The translations under genes and the position numbers were made by a program. From contig NW_006763308.1 in the NCBI RefSeq assembly GCF_000218685.1, forward strand, positions 124,001 to 188,000: a DNA stretch of 64,000 bases, read 5' to 3'. The notes under the pieces were generated by a model. It did not search any database and was not told the DNA's origin. It saw nothing but the letters and a program-made list of their open reading frames with translations. Shown piece after piece: positions 33,612 to 44,845 of this stretch; position 1 is the stretch's first letter; each line of letters opens with the position of its first letter. Source of the stretch: Serpula lacrymans var. lacrymans S7.9 (taxonomy: Eukaryota > Basidiomycota > Agaricomycetes > Boletales > Serpulaceae).

Positions 33612-35596
33612 AACGACAGACTACCCTGATGTTAATAACGTCAAAAATGGCAACTGTAACAATAGCAACAATCAATGCCAACTCTTTACGAATTGATTGC
33701 TTGTTGAAACAGAAAACCATTGGAACCAAAGCCCTGATAGATTCAGGAGCTACAGACGACTTCATAGACACAAAATTCGCCATTAAACACCGACTCCCCC
33801 TCCAAAAACTCCCAACCCCTATAACGTGTAAAAACGTTGACGGAACCACAAACAAAAATGGAAAAATTACGCATTGCACCTATCAAAGAATAGACGCAGG
33901 AGGACAAAACAGGTTTACAAAGTTCCTATTGACCGGACTAGACGGAGAAGACGTATTGCTAGGCTTCCCCTGGTTACAAAAAGTCAACCCAGTCATTAAC
34001 TGGAAAGACAAAGAATTACCGTACTCGGATAAACACTCAATCAGGACAAACCAGACTACCACGGAAACAAAAATCAGGACAACCACAGTAGACGAAGATG
34101 AATACAAAACCATTCACAGATACGTATCCGACCACACACCCTATCCTCAAACCACGATTCGGTTAAAAGTCAACTCGGCGATGGAACACGCACAAATACA
34201 CGGAGAAAGAAAAAAAGAACATATCCTCCCAGATGAATATAAGGGCTATTCAGACGTCTTTGACAAGAAGAAATCGGAAAGACTCCCCAAACGACGGGAA
34301 TATGATCATGTAATCAACATGAAACCGGAATTTGTACCAACAGATTGCAAACTGTACCCACTGGCGCCAAAGGAAGATGAAGCGTTAACGGAATTCTTGA
34401 CGGACAACTACAGAAAGGGATACATCAGGCCAAGCAAGTCGCCACAGGTGTCCCCCTTCTTCTTCATTGGCAAAAAGGATGGATCACTCCGACCATGCCA
34501 GGATTACAGAAAACTAAACGCATATACCGTAAAAGACCCATATCCACTACCCCTGATACCCGACCTCATCGAAAAATTGAAAGGAGCCACCGTCTTTACG
34601 AAACTGGATCTACGTTAGGGATACAACAACGTAAGGATAAAAGAAGGAGACGAATGGAAAGCTGCCTTCAAAACCAGCAAGGGAGTATTCGAACCAACGG
34701 TCATGTTTTTCGGCATGTGCAATTCCCCAGCGACATTCCAAAGGCTGATGAACAACAAATTCAAAGACTATGTTGATGAAGGCTGGATGATCATATACAT
34801 GGACGACATCCTCATCTTTGACACCAACATCGAAAGACTCTGACTTCGAACAAAACAGGTTCTACAAAGATTATGCGATAACGATCTATTCCTGAAACTA
34901 GAAAAATGCACCTTTGAAGCGGAAACCATTGAGTACTTGGGAATGATTGTTTCCCACAACCAGATATCCATGGACCCAGCCAAACTCGCAGGAATACGCA
35001 ATTGGCCAACCCCGAAAGACACCAAAGGCGTACAGAAGTTCTTGGGTTACAGAAACTTCTACAGGAAGTTTATCGGCCATTACTCCGACCTAGCCAGACC
35101 CCTAAACGCCTTGCTAGAAAAAGACAAAAAGTGGAACTGGACGAAAATCGAAGACGACACTTTCAAACTATTGAAACAAAAATTCCTCGAATCCCCTGTA
35201 ACCCGAATCCCCGATTCCTCGAAACTGTCAAAGATAGCAGTGGACGCGAGCAAACACGCCACCGGAGCTGTATTAATGCAACCCGATGACCAAGGACAAT
35301 GGCACCCGTGCGCATTTTTCTCGAAAACCCTATCCCCCACAGAGAAAAACTACCAGATCTACGACAAGGAACTTTTAGCGGTAATGAGAGCTCTGAAGGA
35401 GTGGAAACACCTGCTTTTAGGAAGCCCACACACGATCCAAATTCTAACGGATCACAAGAACCTGACATACTGGCAGGAGGCCAGGAAACTCACACCACGA
35501 CAACAAAGGTGGCAGCTGGAACTGTCACAATACAATTACACATTAGAGCACGTACCTGGAACCCACATGGTGGTACCTGACGCACTCTCGAGATGA
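33545..35596 (+). pseudogene. Ty3/gypsy pol: protease, reverse transcriptase, RNase H
   Basis: Aspartic protease ALIDSGATDDFID near 33738; RT with [27 protein letters not shown] and YMDDILIF (about 34795-34820); RNase H with VDASKHATGAVLMQP, YDKELLAVMRALKEW, LTDHKNLTYWQEARKLT and PDALSR. Stops: TAG at 34616-34618 where Trp is expected after LDLR, TGA near 34842, TGA at 35594-35596. Reverse transcription would need all of these sense codons, so the copy is inactive. Confidence 0.88.
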
Positions 35597-35602
35597 CCCA
35601 AC

Positions 35603-37087
35603 TTGTACATCGATAACACGGACGACAACGACGACACCCCAATGATACCAGCGTCGGCGTTTCTGTATCACACGCGAACAATAAAAGACACAATAGAGCA
35701 AGCAATACTCACCAACAACAACTACCCTGGAAGAACAAAAAAGGAAGATTGGCACAAAACAGAAGGACAGTTCTTCTATCAGAACAAACTACTGATTGAC
35801 ACTGCAGAAGAACAGAGGATGATCATCAAAAATCACCACAACTCGCTAACCGCAGGACACCCAGGAAGACTAAAAACCTATCAACTGGTAAAAAAGTCCT
35901 ATTGGTGGCCAGGAATGATGAAACAGGTAGAGGAATATGTGAAAGGATGCGCAACTTGCCAGCAAGCCAAAGTAAACACACATCCAACCATGGTACCGTT
36001 GATCCCGAATCAAACACCAAAGACCACCGAACCGATGAAGTATCTCTCGGTGGATTTCATTACAGACTTACCCAAGTCTATAGGGTATGACAGTATAATG
36101 GTCGTGGTAGACCAAGGACTTAGTAAGGGGGTAATCCTCTCACCTTGCCACAAAACCATCGACGCACTCGAAACTGCACAAATCTTCCATGACTCTGTCT
36201 TCAAACGGTTTGGACTACACGACAAAATCATATCCGACAGAGGCCCACAGTTCGCCTCTGAAGTATCAAAAGAACTCCACAAACTCCTGAACATCGAAAC
36301 TGCACTCTCCACGGCATACCATCCACAGACTGACGGACAAACAGAACGATCCAATCAAGAGCTAGAGATCTACCTCCCCATCTTTTGCCAGAATCAACCA
36401 CACAGTTGGGCAAAGTACCTTATGATGGCCGAATTCTGCCACAACCAACGGCCACACTCCACGAATAACCAATCACCATTCTACCTCCTCATGGGATACG
36501 AACCCCGAGGAATCCCGACTAAACACTGATCCACAAACATCCCGTCAGTAGAAAGACGATTATCCGAACTGCTTAAGGCAAGAGAGAACGCTCTAAAAGC
36601 ACACGAACTAGCGAGAAGCAAGATGATGAAACGAACGAACGGAAAGTTCACCAGATTCTCAGAAGGACAAAAGGTGTGGTTAGAAAACACCAACCTACGG
36701 GAAAAAGCCACCAAATACAAGAAGTTCAACATGAAACACATCAGACCTTTCCGCATCCAAGAAAAGATCTCTCCGGTAAACTACCGATTATCGTTACCTC
36801 CCCATTGGAGGATACACAACGTTTTCCACGCATCCCTTCTAACCCCGTATACCAAAACCAACACTCACGGACCGAACTTTATCCGACCACCATCTGACCT
36901 TATCAACAAAGAAGAAGAATATGAAGTAGAAAGTATTCTTAGACACAAACCCTGGAAACGCGGACGCCATTACCTGATCAAATGGTGCCATTACCCTTAT
37001 TCCAAAAACTCATGGGAACCAGAAGAACACTTGACCAATACTGCAGAGATACTGGAAGCCTATAAGAGAGACCACAAACTGCGTTGA
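35603..37087 (+). pseudogene. Ty3/gypsy pol: integrase and chromodomain
   Basis: Integrase zinc-binding region (HHNSLTAGHPGRLKTYQ ... CATCQQAK), catalytic core ([40 protein letters not shown]: the D,D,E pattern is intact), then a TGA at 36527-36529. The frame resumes with the C-terminal region (GQKVWLENTNLREKATKYKK, NYRLSLPPHWRIHNVFH) and a chromodomain (EEYEVESILRHKPWKRGRHY ... IKWCHYPYSKNSWEPEEHL). Chromodomains of such integrases direct insertion into heterochromatin. Confidence 0.88.
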
Positions 37088-37139
37088 AGAGACAACCACC
37101 CCCACCACCACCAATCTTCTGTCTCTCAAAACTCACAAC

Positions 37140-38420
37140 ATGTCTACTTCTCACTCTACCGGCTTCCCAATCACCACCTACTCTGTACCCGGCGAAGCCA
37201 ACATGCTAGCCGACGAACGAGTGGCCTTTGCCCAAGGGCAACGACACAACCAGGCTGACGTCTCTGACGCCATAGAATTAATGTCAGCCAAAAACACCCA
37301 CGTCTATCTATTTCGTGAAACAGAAAAACGCTATCCCAATGCGTACCACGCTCTTTCTTCACTATACACTTTCCTTAACATAGACCTCGTGGCTGATGAA
37401 CTCCTGAAAGCCATAGACTCACTGCATTTGTTGGAAAGCGAGCATTCGCGGCACAACAATCAGGACTCGAGTATCTGTCGGGTACTCCGGATGGAAAAGT
37501 TAGTTTTGGAATCTTTGGGACGACGCTTGAGGATGAGCTCCTTGAGTGGGCAGACGGACGCGGCAAAGGCATATTTGGAATTAGGCGGGAAGATCTTGTT
37601 AACCGAGGCGCGCACGTGGATAGAGCAAGACGGCTATACGAGTACTCCTCCACCCGGTTTGTCCCGCCGGTCCCCGTTATACCCAGATCAGATCAGTGTT
37701 ACCCCAGAGCTCACCTACCCCACCGTCACTCCACAACCTCCGCCCACCCAGTTAGCGGAAAAATACATTCCCACCGTCCCAACCAGCCCAACCTCACAAG
37801 GGTCGGACCCCTCCAGTCCCCGTTCCATTGGGTCGAACCCAGAACCACTACCACCGCAGTCACCTCCGCCTCGACCAATACCAAACGCCCAAACCCGTTG
37901 CCTGACAAACCAACGAGGAGCCCGACTGGGCCAACAAGAAGTGATACTCCAGATCCCCGCCGTCAGAACTCCATCAAATCGGCGATCTCGTACGTCAAAG
38001 AGTCCGAAAGACAGTCAGCCTGGCGTAACGCGCAGGCCTGAGGCCAGTTCCCCCTCCAATCCAATCAACATAGATGACGCCAACATGATCGACCAATTGT
38101 ACGCGGGAACGTACAACCTGGGGGATGACGATCCCCCCACTCCCAAATCCGATACCTCGTCCAATACCCGACGAAAGTACCACCAAGGCATTCGCCACAA
38201 CGCTCCTTACTGTCAAAACTGCGGTTGGAGTGATCACCGTACATATTACTGCGAAGCCTATTACTGCCCCGACTGCGATAGACGCGCACCAGGGCATAGT
38301 TTCAATTGGTGCCCTATTTGTAGGGAAAACAAAGATAGGATTCTGATGGAGGGATTACATGGAGACGTCAGCTATGACGACAGATACAACATGGATGGCG
38401 AGGGTACCAAATTTTGGTGA
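37140..38420 (+). CDS. Third ORF of the gypsy element, 426 aa, zinc-knuckle-like tail
   Basis: Intact ORF 52 bp after pol, in the position where an envelope gene would lie, but with no signal peptide or membrane segment. N-terminal 150 residues are mixed helix-type sequence (AIELMSAKNTHVYLFRET, HALSSLYTFLNIDLVADELL). Residues about 160-330 are Pro/Ser/Thr-rich and look disordered. The C-terminus has a Cys/His cluster: APYCQNCGWSDHRTYYC, YYCPDCDRRAPGHSFNWCPI and a final Cys. A second copy, split by LTR B, lies at 2621-5725 with the same C-terminal cluster, so the ORF belongs to the family. Function unknown; nucleic-acid binding is a guess from the Cys pattern. Confidence 0.75.
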   Translation: MSTSHSTGFPITTYSVPGEANMLADERVAFAQGQRHNQADVSDAIELMSAKNTHVYLFRETEKRYPNAYHALSSLYTFLNIDLVADELLKAIDSLHLLESEHSRHNNQDSSICRVLRMEKLVLESLGRRLRMSSLSGQTDAAKAYLELGGKILLTEARTWIEQDGYTSTPPPGLSRRSPLYPDQISVTPELTYPTVTPQPPPTQLAEKYIPTVPTSPTSQGSDPSSPRSIGSNPEPLPPQSPPPRPIPNAQTRCLTNQRGARLGQQEVILQIPAVRTPSNRRSRTSKSPKDSQPGVTRRPEASSPSNPINIDDANMIDQLYAGTYNLGDDDPPTPKSDTSSNTRRKYHQGIRHNAPYCQNCGWSDHRTYYCEAYYCPDCDRRAPGHSFNWCPICRENKDRILMEGLHGDVSYDDRYNMDGEGTKFW

Positions 38421-38444
38421 AATTCGAAGCAAGTAAGGGGGTAA

Positions 38445-38858
38445 TGTTACGATTGTCTACCTTTATTACGGACTACTCATTTCTCTTTACTCATCGGTTA
38501 TACCATCGGACCGATGACTCACATCCTTCACATATACTTCCGCTCCTCTCGCACTTCTCTTACTTTGTATAGTACTCAGTCCTCAACGGACGGACCTACC
38601 CTAGATAGGACGTAACTCCTATCGCCGACTTACTTCTCTATAAATACGCTTGTAACAGTAGTAGTATTCTCCAATGTGATTCTACGCAGTTTACGCTTAC
38701 AAAGCTAGACTCCTAAGATCAGACTTCCATACGAAAGAAGACCAACAACCGTTGGAATCCCTTTATTCAGAACTACATCCTCAAACTTGTCTTCGGATAA
38801 GTCTCTTTGAACAAACCCGACAAACCCTCAGACTTTGTTAAGCACTTTGTGCGTAACA
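38445..38858 (+). repeat. 3' LTR of the gypsy element
   Basis: 414 bp, TGTTACGATTG to TGCGTAACA, preceded by the purine tract GTAAGGGGGTAA and followed by the AGTCC target duplication. Confidence 0.92.
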
Positions 38859-39290
38859 AGTCCATTCTTGAGAAGTGATGCCTTCCACAGGTTGGAGAGT
38901 GTGTCAATATCACCAGCTGACATCTGTGTTTTCTTATATAGAAACTTGGAGGTTTTGAATTCAATGTGGTCACAATATGGGGTTTAGTCAGCTGGGGATG
39001 GACATTGAGGAGAGATGGGTGCAGCTGCAGGAGTTATATCATGACCAAATTTGTTGCATGGCCTGCCTGTAGTAGATATCAGTTATGTGATCCTTACTAC
39101 GCAATAAATCAGAATACACACCATTCAACAAAGGGTGGTATTCAACTTCATGGCCCATCCTCATCTTGTGCTTGTGGTCAGTTGCCTTGGCCTTGGTCTG
39201 CAATGATGGGCTCAGATTCGGTAAAATGTGGACGGAAAGTGTGTAGGTGCTGTGTGAGACCCAAAACCAATATTTACATCTGAGAGCTTT
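38859..39290 (-). pseudogene. Plavaka-type transposase, N-terminal part (joins 31860)
   Basis: Minus-strand translation gives YHPLLNG near 39150 and then MSAGDIDTLSNLWKASLLKN running into the AGTCC duplication at 38859-38863. The frame continues on the other side of the gypsy element with LTNGEVPFTDSQDLY. This is the N-terminal motif order of Plavaka transposases. Several stops in between show decay before or after the gypsy insertion. Confidence 0.6.
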
Positions 39291-39602
39291 GCAGGAAAGA
39301 GGCCGGGAGTGTTGATATCAACGACTGGGCTGAGTTCTTGGTGCTATAGCAGGATCCATTTCTTGTGTCCAAATAGTAAGCCTTGAGGGAAAGTTAGTGA
39401 GGAAATAATATTGTGTGACTATAGCATAGCATTTAGCCTAATGTTGAAAAAAACAATGCCCTGTTTAATACTAGTACTCACCTCAATTCAGCAGCCCCAA
39501 GCTACATCTTCACTCTTGTCAACATCCCTATCACAATAACACAATGAGTCACCCAGTAACCTGTGCTAAAATGCTAACCAGCGCCCTGGTCTAATTCTGC
39601 TT

Positions 39603-42213
39603 GACACACAAACAGAAAAGCAAACTCAGGCTCAGATGGCTGAAGCATTGGCAAAAAAGAAACTTACTGCTGAGGAGACAGACAGGGCCCTCAGGCTTGG
39701 CCTTGAGGCTATTGCAGCAATCAAAGATTCACAAGCAGCAGAGGATATTGACAACTCAATGTTGATACTCCCTCCTAATAAAACTATGTGAAACTCAGCC
39801 GCTGCCCAAGAGGCTATAGAAATGACTGTATTATTTACCTATGTGAAACTACAATGGATGTTAGTTTAAGGTGATCTCTAATAAATGTAATGTAACATAC
39901 CTCAGCCGCTGCCCGAGAGGCTATAAAAATGACTGAGGTATTTTTATACTAAACCCCCTACTACTTATAGTCGGAGGTGCTACTCGCTACAGTATAATGA
40001 CTCCTAGGAGTACAATTGTGCTCCTAGGAGAGCAATGGTGACTCCATGGAGTGGTGGCTAAACTCCATGGAGAACAATGGCTGCTTCAGCAGAGACCAAG
40101 TTTATCCGGTTTTGTCACCTCCCTCTAAGCACACCTCAGTGCATCCCAGCAGTACACACTCAAAGACTCCTCCCCCATCTCAACCAAAATGTTGCCTAAT
40201 CAACCAAGAAAGCATGCAGCATGGACCCAATAGTGAGGAAGAAAGTTTGTCCAGCAATTATGGCGTGGAGGTGGATGAAACTGGATCCCAGCCTACTATT
40301 GAAGATATAGGATCCCAGTCTGTTGAAGACTTGAGATCTCAACCATATCTGAATTTTGATGCAGATTTCAACATAGAAGTCAGTGCAGGCTCACCAGAAG
40401 TCAATTCTGCACTTCCCACAGGCAGTCAAGCTATCTGTGAGCCAATCAACAAAAACCAGCCGCTGCAGCCAGTGCAGAAGGAAAAAAATAGGGCAAGGGC
40501 CCTGATCATTGAGTCCAGTAATGAAGAAAGGGAGAAACCAAAGAAGAGGAAAAGAAACCATAGCAGGGAGGCTGTCAAGGCGCTAAGAAAGCAGCCAACT
40601 GCCTCAAACAGTCCTGTGGTGGGAAATTGTACGGCTAAATCTGGTGTTTCTGATGGCAAGCAGAAGCCGCGTGATAGATCTGTCACCTTATTCAGACCTT
40701 TATCAAACTATACTGACACATTTTTTACTCCCATCACCCCACCGCTATCATGCTCTTGCCATTAACTAAAATAACACTATTTAACCACAGCATCTCATCC
40801 ACCACTGCTACCATCAGAGACTTGGAGGCCCCAAAACTCAAGGATCTAGCCAACAACTGGGCTTCAAAGGTCGCTATCAGTGCAAGAACAATTAATGGAG
40901 CAAGTTTAAACTCTACTGGCAGAGGATCATCTCAGGCTGCCAGTTGTGCTTTTATCTTATCAAAAATCTCAAGCACTCAAACAATGCAAACATTGGTCAC
41001 ATCTAAGTCACTAGGTTCAAAACAGCCACAACTGCAAGAAAATAACACTATATACCATGATAGCAGTTTTAAGGTCAAGGATGAAAGTGAAGAATGTGCA
41101 GCAATGACTGAGAAGCAAAGAACAGATAATTTGGTATGTCTCCACTTACATATTCATGGTTAATTTGACCATCACATATAATTTTTGTGGGGGATGATCA
41201 AAATTGAAGAAAATACCCTTACCACTAAGCCCACCAAGGCAAAAAACAGCAATTTGCCCCAAGGATGTCTTCAAGGAAATAGGTGGCACTCTGTTTTTGT
41301 ACCAACATACAAGAAATTGTTGGGAACAATCAAGAATCCCTGGATGGCAAGTGATCACAAGTCCTTGGAAGCTATCCAGGCTACCTGAAATACTGTATAT
41401 CCAGATATTAAGTACAAGGTCACTCTGAATGATGCTGTCTGCCGTGTAGTAAGCTCTTTATTTTTTATTATAGCACTTACATTCTCTCAATGAAAATATA
41501 GCTTGGCCAACGTGTATACAAATGGCATGCAAATTTTGGTGCCACATCATATACAATGGTGGACCAGCTCTTTGAGTCTGAGCCAGATTTCAGCACCTAT
41601 AAAACACATCAAGAATTCTCAAAATCAATGGTTAGCAATCTTGCATTTTTATATGCAAATCTTGGCAACAAAAAATCTGTGAGTTTTACACTGGTGTAAT
41701 AATTGCTATCCATGCGCTAATCTAAACAAATTTACAAGGATTATCGGGGCGTATTTTGATCACCATTTATCTTACAGACATTTACATCCTATTTCAACTC
41801 AATCAATGGTGCTATCAATGTTGAGGCCCTTTGCACACCTGGTACACATGAACAATCCTCAGACACAGGAAAATTCTCACCTCTAGGCACCCTAGCAATG
41901 TTGGCCGCAGCTGTACATTTTTTGCTGCTGTTAAAATTCAAATTTTCTAACTGTTGTTCTAGGTTGAGCAAATTCTGACTTTGTGGGCAAATCACAAAGC
42001 TCATTAGGAGCCCAAGGTTCAATGCTCGGGCCAGGCAAAACTCATCAAAACTTATCTTAAGCCCATCCCAAAACTCAACAAGGTGATGGGCAAAGAAACC
42101 GGCAGCCATGGGAATTTCTCAGAAACTAACTGGGGTACAGTGACACATAACTATCATACCTGTATGAAGAAGCTCTAGCTGGGCACACTTGAAGATATTG
42201 TTGAACAAGCCCA
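39603..42213 (+). pseudogene. Uncharacterised transposon-associated gene, copy 1
   Basis: A multi-exon gene related to copy 2 (61369-63621). Coding pieces: AEALAKKKLTAEETDRALRL up to DNSMLILPP at 39776; after the LTR insertion SKHTSVHPSSTHSK and onward to about 40740, including a basic stretch (KPKKRKRNHSREAVKALRK); then IKIEENTLTTKPTKAKNSNL, PQGCLQGNRWHSVFVPTYKK, SLEAIQAT then TGA where copy 2 has Trp; WHANFGATSYTMVDQLFES; TFTSYFNSINGAINVEAL; FSPLGTLAMLAAAVEQILTLW; and KLNKVMGKETGSHGNFSETNWG. The last stretch stops matching at about 42213, where an LTR fragment begins. The LA(M/L)xAAAVE pattern recurs in families of uncharacterised Agaricomycete proteins near DNA transposons. Function unknown. 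Confidence 0.55.
39777..40117 (-). repeat. Solo Ty1/copia LTR inside gene copy 1 (TSD CCTCC)
   Basis: On the minus strand TGACAAAACCGG ... AGTTTTATTA, 341 bp, flanked by CCTCC at 39772-39776 and 40118-40122. Removing it and one CCTCC restores the reading frame across LILPP/SKHTS. Same family as the LTRs of the copia element at 44542-49759; it keeps the full complement of CTCCATGGAG and CTCCTAGGAG palindromes. The element ends in TA rather than the usual CA. Confidence 0.9.
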
Positions 42214-42417
42214 GGTATATGTGATGTCAGAGGGCGCAGCCCGTGTGACCAACTCCACTGTGTGATATACTTGTATCTATAAAAGAAGGGCAGTGCAGCG
42301 CAAGAAGGTGGTGTTTGAACAAGAGGAAAGTGCCACATGGCACAGTGTGTGAAAACTATAGAAGAAAGTTAAAGAGGAGAATGAAAATTAAAGGTCCAAA
42401 AATTGTGTATCGTAACA
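42214..42417 (+). repeat. LTR fragment (TGTAACA...CGTAACA family)
   Basis: Matches the 3' part of the LTR at 30514-30802 and of the complement of 53540-53937 (GGGCGCAGCCCGTGTGACCA, CACATGGCACAG, ATCGTAACA). It replaces the 3' end of gene copy 1. Confidence 0.7.
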
Positions 42418-43172
42418 CTTATTTTGTTTTATCCGGTCTTTGTGGGAGTGAATCTCAGCATCAGTTTCAGCCAAAAAAGAAACTTTAAGACACATCAAAG
42501 GCACTCAAAGAAAAATACACCTTTCCTGATGTTGTATGTAGAGTTGCTCCAATAAAAATAAATAATGTGGGTCTTGATATCCTCGCAACTTTGCAAGAGG
42601 CTTGGCTTGTTTGGGTATGTCAAATTTAGTACTTCCTCCAATCATGTCAGGTTTCCTTGTAGCTGCCAGGTAATCTCAATATGTTTTCCAAAATAGTATA
42701 GTTTCAAATGCTTCCTGTTTTTCTTTTTTATCTGGGCTCGTATGTTTTTTTATGCAATGTATATATAAGAATGACTGAGTTTTTGAGCCTCTCATACAAG
42801 TACAACACTACATCAAGTGCTTTGATATAGGAAACATTTGAATAACTAGGCATGGGGGTAACTAGCAACTATGGTGACTAGTTAACACTCTTTTGGGTGG
42901 TGCTGGATGACAACTTCCACTTACCTCTGTGAACAAGTACATCTTTTAATACTTTGATTTCTGTCAACACTGCCACTGGTTCACAGCACACACTGCATGT
43001 TTGTTTGTCAATATGGGTCAGTTTGTCAGTATGGCGCAGGAGGCCTTTGTGGTTGGCTGTTTGGTTGGCAAATTTCCTCCATCTAAATTTGTAGCAGAAG
43101 CCAGATGGAGGTGCAATACCTAGTATGACAGACTGGGTGGAGTTTGATAGTTAGCCTACAAAGTAACAAATC
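42418..43172. other. Region without recognisable genes
   Basis: AT-rich sequence with many stops in all frames. A possible decayed copia or gene fragment (TATAAGAATGACTGAG near 42764) is too short to name. Confidence 0.4.
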
Positions 43173-43442
43173 TAAGTAAAACTTAGCTGCTGCCTAAAAG
43201 GCCATAAAAATGACTTTATTATTTACCTAAGTGAAACTACAATAGATGTTAGTTTAAGGTGATCTCTAATAAATGTAATGTAACATACCTCAGCCGCTGC
43301 CTAAGAGGCTATAGAAATGACTGAGGTATTCCTATACTAAACCCCCTACTACTTATAGTTGGAGGTGCTACTCGCTACAGTATAATGACTCCTAGGAGAA
43401 CAATGCCTGCTTTAGCAAAGACTGGGTTTATCCAATTTTATC
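43173..43442 (-). repeat. Degenerate solo copia LTR
   Basis: Minus-strand LTR of the 44542-49759 family, with the hallmark CCTCAGCCGCTGCC hairpin, the CTCCTAGGAG palindrome near 43388 and a TTTTATCA end at 43442. Part of the palindrome block is deleted. Confidence 0.7.
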
Positions 43443-44059
43443 ACAAAAAATGATATTAGATATAATATTGCAATAATAACTATTTTACCTTTCATTTTGA
43501 GCTCAACTGTGAAGTACAAACACTCTCAACTAGTGGCTTGAAGGCTCTTGACAAGCCTTACATGCTCTGTGAGTTTGAGGTCCAAGATTCTCTTTGATGT
43601 GGCTGACAAATGACTGGGTAAAAGCACTTTCCACAGCCAATTATGGCACACTATGGCATGCTGGGCCTCCTTTTCCTAGGGAAGAGTTTCTTGGATATTA
43701 TATCATAGCTGTTATAGCAGTATTTCTGGCATTCACTTTATTTTCCTTTTCTTTTTCTTTTGTTTTGGACTTTTACTTTTGAAAGTCACATGACTAATCA
43801 TGTAATACATCACGTGCTATAACATCATACATTTACTTAATCAGTAGTGATATCATATAGAATACAATTGAACACCACACAATGTTTACCTTTATATATA
43901 TTAATTGTACAGTAATAGGGATGCCAAAGAGGCTCCACCCAACAAGGCATGCATGGCGGAAAAATGGGACCAACCTTTCTACCAAAAGCTATTTGCTACT
44001 GGATTTGCCTGTTTAGTGATTAGCTATCAGTTATAAAGCCAAAATGTATCAACATACCA
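43443..44059. other. Region without recognisable genes
   Basis: No supportable ORF beyond short chance frames. It may contain downstream exons of the Myb/SANT-like remnant on the minus strand. Confidence 0.35.
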
Positions 44060-44425
44060 TAACAAGTTCCTTCCAAACTGTTTCTCCTTTGTCAAGTATA
44101 TCAAGACCTAGCTTATCATCACAATAAATGCCTGACAAGTTGGTGATAAGGTTCACTAAGTTGTATTCTGTACAAAGCTGTAAATTTTGAGGTTAGTATT
44201 CAGTGATTGATAGATTAGATAATGTACCCTGCTCCAGTTTAAACTGCAGGAAGTGGTGCTCTTTGCTGGCCCTTTGGTAAGAAGAGAAACTAAATGTAAT
44301 ACAACCTTAGGCCAGAACCTAGGATTGAAATTCAAACTGTCCCCACCCTCTGCACTGTTGGTGGTGATGAACTGGATAAGAGCCAATGTCTTTTCTTTAG
44401 TTAAAATGACATTGTTACTACTATT
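44060..44425 (-). pseudogene. Myb/SANT-like DNA-binding domain remnant
   Basis: Minus strand: LTKEKTLALIQFITTNSAEG, GDSLNFNPRFWPKVVLHLVS, TKGPAKSTTSCSLNWSR, an intron (GTACAT at about 44227 to TTTACAG), then LVNLITNLSGIYCDDKLGLD and VWKELV. This is the layout of the Myb/SANT-like domain (Myb_DNA-bind_3 type) that is very common in basidiomycete genomes: an acidic start, EAGDGxNF, then KGxxKTxxSCxxKWxR and SGxxWDxxxGxxI. The isoleucine/aspartate-rich second half is degenerate. The 5' start is not identifiable. Many such genes derive from transposons. Confidence 0.6.
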
Positions 44426-44541
44426 ATCTTAGGTGCCTGTGCCATTGTAACCTTGGTAGATATGTCTTGAGCAGGCTAGAGGTCTTGATTCATCCTAGTA
44501 GAACATTGCAGTTGTTTTGCAAAAGAGACTAGGGCTAGGGT

Positions 44542-44776
44542 TGACAAAACCGGATAAACCCGATCTTTGCCAAAGTAGCCATTGTTCTCCATGGAGCGTA
44601 GCTACCACTCCATGGAGGAACCATTGTTCTCCTAGGAGCACAATTATACTCCTAGGAGTCATTATACTGTAGCGAGTAGCACCTCCAACTATAAGTAGTA
44701 GGGGGTTTAGTATAGGAATACCTCAGTCGTTTCTATAACCTCTTGGGCAGTGGCTGAGTTTCACTTAGTTTTATTA
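44542..44776 (+). repeat. 5' LTR of the copia element (internal deletion)
   Basis: TGACAAAACCGG to TTTTATTA. It contains two CTCCATGGAG and two CTCCTAGGAG palindromes at 44587, 44608, 44629 and 44649. It lacks the segment between the two CTATAGCCTCTCGGGCAG hairpins that the 3' LTR has, consistent with a deletion between direct repeats. Confidence 0.88.
44587..44658 (+). promoter_or_regulatory. Four phased 10-bp palindromes in the copia LTR
   Basis: CTCCATGGAG at 44587-44596 and 44608-44617, then CTCCTAGGAG at 44629-44638 and 44649-44658. Start-to-start spacings are 21, 21 and 20 bp, about two helical turns. The same array is in the solo LTR at 39777-40117 and, with one altered site, in the 3' LTR near 49465-49535. 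They lie in the U3-like part, suggesting binding sites for a dimeric regulator; this is inference. Confidence 0.55.
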
Positions 44777-44845
44777 GGTTATGAGCCCTGGTGTGCAAAA
44801 GCTACACAGGAAATAATTTTTATTTGAAACGGCAACCTCGGAACC

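Larger units (their letters stand above)
31861..38858 (+). mobile_element. Full-length Ty3/gypsy chromovirus-like retrotransposon with a third ORF
   Basis: 6,998 bp bounded by two 414-bp LTRs (31861-32274, 38445-38858) with TG...CA ends and flanked by a 5-bp target duplication AGTCC (31856-31860 and 38859-38863). Order: LTR, leader, gag, pol (PR-RT-RH-INT-chromodomain), ORF3, purine tract AAGTAAGGGGGTAA, LTR. It lies inside a Plavaka transposase gene. Stops and a gag frameshift show it is no longer autonomous, but equal LTR lengths and an intact target duplication suggest a fairly recent insertion. I could not identify a primer-binding site matching a tRNA 3' end after the 5' LTR. Confidence 0.93.

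Noticed and set aside
37140..38420. Retroviral-type envelope gene
   Set aside because: The position fits, but there is no signal peptide, fusion peptide, transmembrane segment or cleavage motif; the protein is hydrophilic with a cysteine-rich tail.
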